A stretch of 64,000 nucleotides of DNA, taken from positions 620,001 through 684,000 of the forward strand of contig OZ007029.1 in NCBI GenBank assembly GCA_963931575.1. The letters are read 5' to 3'. A model generated the notes under the pieces. It saw only the letters and a list, made by a program, of their open reading frames with translations. It made no database searches and was not told the DNA's origin. Both the position numbers and the translations under genes were made by a program. The stretch comes from Gastranaerophilus sp944325835. GTDB lineage: Bacteria > Cyanobacteriota > Vampirovibrionia > Gastranaerophilales > Gastranaerophilaceae. Shown in pieces: positions 58,980 through 64,000 of this stretch (the stretch's first letter is position 1; each line of letters begins with the position of its first letter).

Positions 58980-60359
58980 ATGTTCAGATGTTTTGCACTG
59001 TTTTTGGCACTTGTTTTGAGTTCTAATTTTGCTTTTGCCGGTCTATTCGGACTGGGCGAAACAAAAGATTATACAAAGCGCAACGAAGCTTATTTGCGTG
59101 ATGTCAAAAAACGTGATGCAAAAAGAAAATATGAAAAAGCAAAAGAAGATAGGCTTCCGTCGGGCAAGATGACAGTTGAAGAATACGAGCGTCTGGCTAA
59201 GCATAAAAACCCTGAAACTCCGGATGAATTAAAGCCGATAGAAATTCCGGAAGTGCCGGTTCCGTCTGAGATGAAGTATGTTCCGCAGCCGACTTATAAA
59301 ATCGTTCGTTATAATGACCCGCCGGGGAGTGTAGAGCTTTCCCTGAAGAAAAATTTTTACCGCGAAAAACAGCAGAATGCGCAGGGAATTGTTTCTCCTG
59401 ATTTTACCAAGCTCGTGTATGCCGCGATTTATTATTCACCTGATAGCGCATCAACTTCTGCCGAACTCTTTGAAATCCCGTTAGACACTAATGAAACCGA
59501 ACTCGACAGAATTTTAAAAGCGCACACATCAAACCGAACTGAAAAACCTTTAATGGAAACAAGCAAAAGGATTGATAACTTTGGGACTTTTCGTACGCTT
59601 ACACCTGTGGATTTTTCCGCTGACGGTACAAAGCTTCTGGTTAAAGAAAAAATAGGAAATTCTTATGACGGTATCTGGCAGACAAATGCGTGGATTTATG
59701 ATTTCGCAACAGGTGAAGCCAGAGAATTGTCTGAAATTCGCGACGCAATAACATATCACTGGACTACATATCGCGGTCTGCCGCTGCAGGATAAGCGCTG
59801 GGATATTGTACCGCTCGGATTTAGTGTTGAAAATCCGGATAGAATTGTTTGCACGGCTTACGCTTATACCGGCGGGAAACCGGTGTTTCTGGGCGTGTGG
59901 AGTATTGATATAAACCGTGAACAAACATGGCTTATTTCATTTGAAAATGTGGATATCCCTATTTCTCAGAGCGGGTTCAAAATCGTTAAATCCGGCGTAG
60001 TTCCTTATACAATGGTGGAAGAGGAGGAAAAGCAGCTTAAAAAACTGGACAAAAAACATAAAAAACAACAAAAAGAAGCTGAAAAAGAATATTATAAACA
60101 GTGCGAAGTAGATTATAAAGCAGAGTTAGAGGCGATTGATAAAGAATATCGTGAAAATATCAAAGAATATAATCGCTTAAAGAAATTTAAGGGTTCAACG
60201 ACTTACAACGATGCGGTTGAAAAATACCGTGAAGAAAAGATAAAAGAGTTAGAAAAAACAATAGAAAAAGAACAAAAGCAAATAGAAAAGCTAAACACTC
60301 AGATTGATTCTCTTGACGCTAAGCTGCAGGAATTTGAGAGTGTTGAAAGTGTTCAATAA
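58980..60359 (+). CDS. Secreted protein with C-terminal coiled coil, function unknown
   Basis: Signal peptide MFRCFALFLALVLSSNFAFA. A basic Lys-rich stretch (residues 30-75) is followed by a Pro-rich linker and a globular beta-type region (TLTPVDFSADGTKLLVKEKI, NAWIYDFATGEARELSEIR, LGVWSIDINREQTWLISFE) that resembles propeller blades. The last 110 residues are a strong coiled coil (KKLDKKHKKQQKEAEKEYYK ... EKEQKQIEKLNTQIDSLDAK). Same transcript as the two-component genes. Confidence 0.65.
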   Translation: MFRCFALFLALVLSSNFAFAGLFGLGETKDYTKRNEAYLRDVKKRDAKRKYEKAKEDRLPSGKMTVEEYERLAKHKNPETPDELKPIEIPEVPVPSEMKYVPQPTYKIVRYNDPPGSVELSLKKNFYREKQQNAQGIVSPDFTKLVYAAIYYSPDSASTSAELFEIPLDTNETELDRILKAHTSNRTEKPLMETSKRIDNFGTFRTLTPVDFSADGTKLLVKEKIGNSYDGIWQTNAWIYDFATGEARELSEIRDAITYHWTTYRGLPLQDKRWDIVPLGFSVENPDRIVCTAYAYTGGKPVFLGVWSIDINREQTWLISFENVDIPISQSGFKIVKSGVVPYTMVEEEEKQLKKLDKKHKKQQKEAEKEYYKQCEVDYKAELEAIDKEYRENIKEYNRLKKFKGSTTYNDAVEKYREEKIKELEKTIEKEQKQIEKLNTQIDSLDAKLQEFESVESVQ

Positions 60360-60361
60360 AT

Positions 60362-60393
60362 AAAAAAAAAGACCCACAAACATGAGTCTTTTT
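60362..60393 (-). terminator. Terminator of tRNA-Leu
   Basis: Minus strand GACTCA-TGTTTG-TGGGTC followed by T9. Confidence 0.75.
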
Positions 60394-60396
60394 ATT

Positions 60397-60482
60397 TGCT
60401 CCAGGCCAGACTTGAACTGGCACCGAGATTGCTCCCGATTGGATTTTAAGTCCAACGCGTCTACCGATTCCGCCACTAGAGC
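60397..60482 (-). tRNA. tRNA-Leu (anticodon UAA)
   Basis: 86 nt. Acceptor GCTCTAG pairs with CTGGAGC, discriminator A, no encoded CCA. D-loop region GGCGGAATCGGTAGACGC, anticodon stem TTGGA/TCCAA around CTTAAAA (anticodon TAA), a long class II variable arm, and T-arm GCCAGTTCAAGTCTGGC. Class II structure and anticodon agree. Confidence 0.95.
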
Positions 60483-60564
60483 AGGCTTTGCGCGTGAGTT
60501 CATAATATGATAAACACACATTATTGTCAATATTAATTTTTAATACAAATTCGTTAATATTCCC

Positions 60565-60593
60565 TTGACTATATCTTGGACTTTGCAGATAAT
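60565..60593 (+). promoter_or_regulatory. Promoter of a short transcript
   Basis: TTGACT (60565-60570), 17-nt spacer, GATAAT (60588-60593), with a terminator about 100 nt downstream. Confidence 0.6.
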
Positions 60594-60609
60594 ATAATAA
60601 AGGTGTAAA

Positions 60610-60657
60610 ATGAAACGAAAAAGTTTAGCATATCTTTATATAAATAAAAATTTTTAA
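60610..60657 (+). CDS. Candidate 15-residue peptide
   Basis: AAAGGTG lies 4 nt before the ATG of a frame reading MKRKSLAYLYINKNF. It sits alone between a consensus promoter and a strong terminator. It may be a real micropeptide or an incidental frame on a small RNA of about 95 nt. Confidence 0.35.
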   Translation: MKRKSLAYLYINKNF

Positions 60658-60660
60658 CCG

Positions 60661-60695
60661 AAAAAAGGGGAAAGTATTTACTTTCCTCTTTTTTT
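60661..60695 (+). terminator. Strong Rho-independent terminator
   Basis: Hairpin of about 16 bp (AAAAAAGGGGAAAGTA / TACTTTCCTCTTTTTT, one GU pair, loop TT) ending in a T-run. Confidence 0.8.
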
Positions 60696-60697
60696 AC

Positions 60698-60810
60698 CCG
60701 AGAAAGGCTCGCAATAAGGAATGTGAGCGAGCCTTTTGAGTGGCGTGTTAGACAGCGCAGCCACGCGCGGCCTGCGGTTCAGCGGGGCGAAAGTGGCGGA
60801 GAACTGCTTT
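60698..60810. repeat. Repeat family B
   Basis: Same block order as 44632-44780: AAAGGCTCGC/GCGAGCCTTT hairpin, TTAGACAGCGCAGCC, GGTTCAGCGGGGCG, GCGGAGAACTGCTTT. It ends 25 nt before pyrK. Confidence 0.65.
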
Positions 60811-60834
60811 TCTGATATTGATTAAGGGGTATAG

Positions 60835-61596
60835 ATGACAATTCAAAAACATAAAAAATTGAATAAAGGGGAAGTTACGCATATCGAGCGCGTGGCAAAT
60901 GAAATGTTTTTGATTAAGATTAAAACGGCTCCTGATTTTTCATCTAAGCCGGGACAATTTATATCAATTCTGTGTGACGGGCATGCGATGCGCAGACCTT
61001 TTAGCATTATGAATTTTGAAAAGGGGGAAATTAGCCTTTTATTTAAGAGAAAGGGTGACGGTACCGCTTTTATTTCTGCATTAAAAGTTGGCGATACCGT
61101 TGATTTTATAGGGGCTATGGGAAATGGCTTTTCTTTGAATAATGACAGAATATTACTGGTGGGAGCGGGCGTTGGTGTCGCTCCCGTTTATTATTTGAAG
61201 AAATATCTTAAAGACGGGGTAAGGCTTATTGCGGGATTTCAGAATTCGGGTGAGATACCGGCATGTCTGAAAAATGAAATTGATTTTATCTCTACTGATG
61301 ACGGATCGGGTGAGGTTCAAGGGAAAGGAAGTATTGTTGACTATCTTGAGGAGCAAATTTCGCGGTATCAGCCTGATAGAATTTGTGTTTGCGGACCGCA
61401 TATTGTATTGAAACTGACTTCGGAAATTGCGAAAGCGCATGACATCCCGTGCGAAGTCGCTATGGAAAAAACAATGGCATGCTCAATCGGCGTATGTCGC
61501 GGGTGCGTTATTACGCTTAATAAAAACGGGAAACTTGAAAACGCTTCTGTTTGCAAAGACGGGCCGGTATTTTCGGGTGAGGAGGTTGTATGGTAG
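60835..61596 (+). CDS. pyrK: Dihydroorotate dehydrogenase electron-transfer subunit PyrK
   Basis: FAD/[2Fe-2S] subunit that passes electrons from PyrD to NAD. FAD-binding RRPFSIMNFEKGEISLLF, the NAD-site GNGFSLNNDRILLVGAGVGV, and the iron-sulfur Cys cluster in KTMACSIGVCRGCVITL with a fourth Cys in ASVCKDGPVF. 253 residues. Overlaps pyrD by 7 nt. Confidence 0.93.
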   Translation: MTIQKHKKLNKGEVTHIERVANEMFLIKIKTAPDFSSKPGQFISILCDGHAMRRPFSIMNFEKGEISLLFKRKGDGTAFISALKVGDTVDFIGAMGNGFSLNNDRILLVGAGVGVAPVYYLKKYLKDGVRLIAGFQNSGEIPACLKNEIDFISTDDGSGEVQGKGSIVDYLEEQISRYQPDRICVCGPHIVLKLTSEIAKAHDIPCEVAMEKTMACSIGVCRGCVITLNKNGKLENASVCKDGPVFSGEEVVW

Positions 61597-62516
61597 ATTT
61601 ATCGGTTAGAAAAGGGAAACTTTCTTTAAAAAATCCTATTATGACGGCGTCGGGAACTTTCGGCTATGCGGATGAATTTGAAGATTTTATTGATGTTTCG
61701 CGGCTCGGGGCGGTCGTTACAAAGGCGATTTCTTTAAAACCCCGTCCGGGTAATTCGTGGAACAGGGTTATTGAAGTGACCTCCGGCATGATAAATTCAA
61801 TCGGGCTTGAAAATGTCGGGATTGAAAAGTTTATATCTGATAAATTGCCGGTTTTGCGTAAGAAAAATATAGATTTTGTTGTAAATCTGGCTGGCTCCGG
61901 CATGGATGAATATGCGGAACTTGCCCGAATTTGCGAGGCTAATAAAATCGATGCAGTAGAATTGAATGTTTCCTGCCCGAATGTTAAGTCCGGTTGCCTT
62001 GAGTTCGGCACGGACGCAAGAACGCTGGGTGAGCTCGTTAAATCTGTCCGCGAGGTTTATAACGGAGGTTTGATAGTAAAACTTACGCCGAATGTTACGC
62101 GGATTGAGGACATTGCGCTTGCGGCGCAGGAAAACGGTGCGGATGCGGTTTCTGCAATTAATACACTTAAAGGGCTGGGGATGAAGTTGTCATTTAAAAA
62201 CGGAAAATTTTATCGCGAACAGGTAATCGGCGGGTTTTCCGGCGTGGCGGTTAAGCCGGTGGCACTCGGTGTGGTAAACCGCTTGAAATCAGTTCTTGAT
62301 ATTCCGATTATCGGGCTTGGCGGTATTGCGTCGATGCATGATGTGCTGGAATTTTTTGCGGTCGGCGCTGATGCTGTTCAAATCGGTACCGCCAATTTTA
62401 CGGCTCCGGATATTTCCGTGCGGATTATTGATGAATTGAGCGCATTTATGGAAGAAAACGGGTTTAGAACATTAGAAGAATTAAAAGCAGAACTCCGCTG
62501 CTTCCCGCCTCGCTGA
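61590..62516 (+). CDS. pyrD: Dihydroorotate dehydrogenase B catalytic subunit
   Basis: FMN enzyme oxidising dihydroorotate to orotate. NPIMTASGTFGYADEF, VELNVSCPNVKSG with the class 1 active-site Cys, VKLTPNVTRIEDIA, GGFSGVAVKPVALGVV and GLGGIASMHDVLEFFAVGAD are diagnostic. 308 residues. The last ten residues (ending RCFPPR) are encoded by an inverted copy of repeat B, so the C-terminus has been replaced or extended by repeat DNA. Confidence 0.95.
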   Translation: MVDLSVRKGKLSLKNPIMTASGTFGYADEFEDFIDVSRLGAVVTKAISLKPRPGNSWNRVIEVTSGMINSIGLENVGIEKFISDKLPVLRKKNIDFVVNLAGSGMDEYAELARICEANKIDAVELNVSCPNVKSGCLEFGTDARTLGELVKSVREVYNGGLIVKLTPNVTRIEDIALAAQENGADAVSAINTLKGLGMKLSFKNGKFYREQVIGGFSGVAVKPVALGVVNRLKSVLDIPIIGLGGIASMHDVLEFFAVGADAVQIGTANFTAPDISVRIIDELSAFMEENGFRTLEELKAELRCFPPR

Positions 62517-62547
62517 ATCGCGAGTTGTGTGTGGCTGCGCTGTCTAA
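62484..62547. repeat. Repeat family B, inverted copy overlapping the pyrD 3' end
   Basis: The reverse complement reads TTAGACAGCGCAGCC, GATTCAGCGAGGCGGG, GCGGAGTTCTGCTTTT, the same blocks as the other copies. Contains the pyrD stop codon (62514-62516). Confidence 0.65.
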
Positions 62548-62573
62548 ATATGATTAAAAGAAAGGTTAAGAGC

Positions 62574-63146
62574 ATGAGTAATGAAATTTTAGAATTGTTG
62601 GAATCGGCAGAAGGCGTTTTAAGGGGGCATTTTTGTCTGACATCCGGTTTGCATTCGGATATTTATTTTCAGTGTGCAAAGTTGTACCAGTACCCGCCAA
62701 TCGTTGAAAAGATTGCCAAAATGATTGCGGAACAACTGAAAGATGTTGAATTTGATACAGTTGTTGCGCCTGCTATCGGGGCTGTAATTATCGGGTACGA
62801 AACCGCTAAGCAGACGGGAAAAAGAAATCTTTTCGTTGAAAGAAAAGACGGAATTATGCAGCTTCGCCGCGGATACAGCCTTAAAAAAGGTGAAAAAGTT
62901 GTGATTATGGAGGATGTAATTACAACGGCAAAAACAATTCACGAAACGATAGATGCGCTCAAGGAGTTTGAGGTTGAAATCGCCGCTGTCGGATGTATTG
63001 TAGATAGAACCTGCGGAAGAACAGGGTTAAATATTAAGTCGCTGCTCCAAATTGATCCGGTTACTTACGAACCTGAAAATTGTCCGTTATGTAAAGAAGG
63101 CTTGCCGCTTGTAAAACCGGGCAGCAGAACAACGGTGGCAGGTTAA
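62574..63146 (+). CDS. pyrE: Orotate phosphoribosyltransferase
   Basis: Uses PRPP to convert orotate to OMP. HFCLTSGLHSDIYFQCAKLY, the PRTase core FVERKDGIMQLRRGY, and the PRPP loop VVIMEDVITTAKTIHETIDA. I start at ATG 62574 behind AAAGGTTAAGAGC, giving 190 residues; the frame extends 45 nt upstream into repeat B-derived sequence, which is unlikely to be translated. Confidence 0.93.
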   Translation: MSNEILELLESAEGVLRGHFCLTSGLHSDIYFQCAKLYQYPPIVEKIAKMIAEQLKDVEFDTVVAPAIGAVIIGYETAKQTGKRNLFVERKDGIMQLRRGYSLKKGEKVVIMEDVITTAKTIHETIDALKEFEVEIAAVGCIVDRTCGRTGLNIKSLLQIDPVTYEPENCPLCKEGLPLVKPGSRTTVAG

Positions 63147-63147
63147 T

Positions 63148-64000
63148 ATGAAGAATTTAATTGATATCAAACGTCTGGGAAAGTCGGAAATCGAGAGGAT
63201 TATTGAACTCGCGCAGGAGTTTAAAACAGGTGTGCGTCAATCTTCTGTTGCCGGCAAAACAGCCTGCCTGATGTTTTTTGAGAATTCGACAAGGACAAAA
63301 ATTTCTTTTGATCTTGCTTCTCAAAGACTCGGGATGAATGTAATCCATTTTGACGGCGCAAGTTCCTCTCTTTCCAAGGGCGAATCGCGCAAAGATACGT
63401 TTGATAATTTGAAGGCAATCGGAATTGATACCGTAATTGTCCGCACAAGAGAGGACGGTTTTATTGACAGTTCCTTGAAAGAATTAGCTACTCCGCTATC
63501 ATTTGTTAATGCGGGTGACGGGGTTACGGCGCATCCGACCCAGGCACTGCTGGATTACTTTACGATGAGGGAAAAACTCGGCACAGTCGCGGGTAAAAAG
63601 GTATGTATAATCGGCGATATTGCGCATTCACGTGTCGCAAAATCCAATTTTGCGCTGTTATCGAAGTTTGGGGCAAGACTCCATGCGGTTGCGCCTTCGT
63701 ATTTTAAACCTGCGAAAACGGATTTCCCTGTTCACTACCACGATTCGTTAGAAGAGGGTATCAAAGGTGCGGATGTCGTAATGCTTCTGCGGGTTCAAAA
63801 AGAACGGCTTGAGGGTTCGTTTAATGTGGAAAACTATGTTGAAAAGTATCAGCTTAATTCTGAAATCCTTAATGAATATGCGCCGAACGCATTATTAATG
63901 CATCCGGGGCCGGTAAACCGCGGGGTTGAGATTACGTCTGAGCTTTTAGATGGCGAAAAAGGAAAGACTATTTTAGAGCAGGCGCACAACGGCGTATTTG
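63148..64000 (+). CDS. pyrB: Aspartate carbamoyltransferase catalytic subunit (3' truncated by window edge)
   Basis: The frame is open from ATG 63148 to the last base (284 codons seen). Carbamoyl-phosphate site FFENSTRTKISFDLA, Ser/Lys loop SSSLSKGESRKDT, DGVTAHPTQALLDYFT, GDIAHSRVAKSNF, VMLLRVQKERL and MHPGPVNRGVEI are classic ATCase motifs (R-V-Q and H-P-G-P-x-N-R-G distinguish it from ornithine carbamoyltransferase). Only the final roughly 15-20 residues are missing. Starts 1 nt after the pyrE stop, completing a pyrK-pyrD-pyrE-pyrB operon. Confidence 0.95.
   Translation, partial: MKNLIDIKRLGKSEIERIIELAQEFKTGVRQSSVAGKTACLMFFENSTRTKISFDLASQRLGMNVIHFDGASSSLSKGESRKDTFDNLKAIGIDTVIVRTREDGFIDSSLKELATPLSFVNAGDGVTAHPTQALLDYFTMREKLGTVAGKKVCIIGDIAHSRVAKSNFALLSKFGARLHAVAPSYFKPAKTDFPVHYHDSLEEGIKGADVVMLLRVQKERLEGSFNVENYVEKYQLNSEILNEYAPNALLMHPGPVNRGVEITSELLDGEKGKTILEQAHNGVF

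Overview
The window reads as a chromosome fragment of a low-GC, Gram-negative bacterium. RND/TolC efflux genes and an AsmA-like protein show an outer membrane. PilT, a family of prepilin-like proteins, a short Ssb, the bioF-bioG-bioC set and several large lineage-specific proteins suggest a non-photosynthetic cyanobacterial relative of the Gastranaerophilales/Melainabacteria type. That placement is an inference from gene content and style; no marker phylogeny was run.

Most of the sequence is dense housekeeping DNA: the 3' end of rarA, prs, ssb with a four-carbon acid sugar kinase and pdxA, rimM-trmD, recO-pilT, a DivIC/FtsB-like gene, grpE-dnaJ, a complete tripartite efflux operon, panD, an AsmA-like giant, recA with a MerR-like companion, rlmN-dtd, pyrG and gatC, a biotin operon, a hybrid histidine kinase with a NarL-type regulator, tRNA-Leu(UAA), and pyrK-pyrD-pyrE-pyrB running off the right edge.

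The accessory theme is a family of six prepilin-like genes, all on the + strand and scattered between housekeeping genes (leader starts at 279, 3454, 7356, 27156, 44997 and 51050). Each encodes a near-identical class III prepilin N-terminus, a variable middle, and (except one truncated copy) a C-terminal DUF1566/Lcl_C-like domain with C-type-lectin-like features ending in CVKR or CVRR. Each is preceded by a short leader ORF containing an uninterrupted run of 12 to 14 G. In every copy the leader ATG is out of frame with the pilin at the run length shown. Five of the six can be put in frame by changing G number, the signature of slipped-strand phase variation. Five share one promoter geometry (TTGACW-N17-CATAAT), and five of the six leaders carry an 85-bp inverted-repeat element or a diverged relative of it.

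The fifth copy is the target of a complete diversity-generating retroelement (DGR) at 45-49 kb: variable repeat in the pilin C-terminus, an Avd-like four-helix-bundle gene, template repeat, and reverse transcriptase. Template and variable repeats differ only at template adenines (10 substitutions and two single-A deletions). The two deletions put the present C-terminus out of frame. Between the target gene and avd lies what looks like an unannotated type I toxin-antitoxin module: a 24-residue hydrophobic peptide on the minus strand with a strong promoter and Shine-Dalgarno, opposed by a + strand promoter and terminator that would make an antisense RNA of about 115 nt. Together these suggest a surface-variation system in which G-tract switching chooses which pilin-lectin is made and the DGR rewrites the binding face of one of them.
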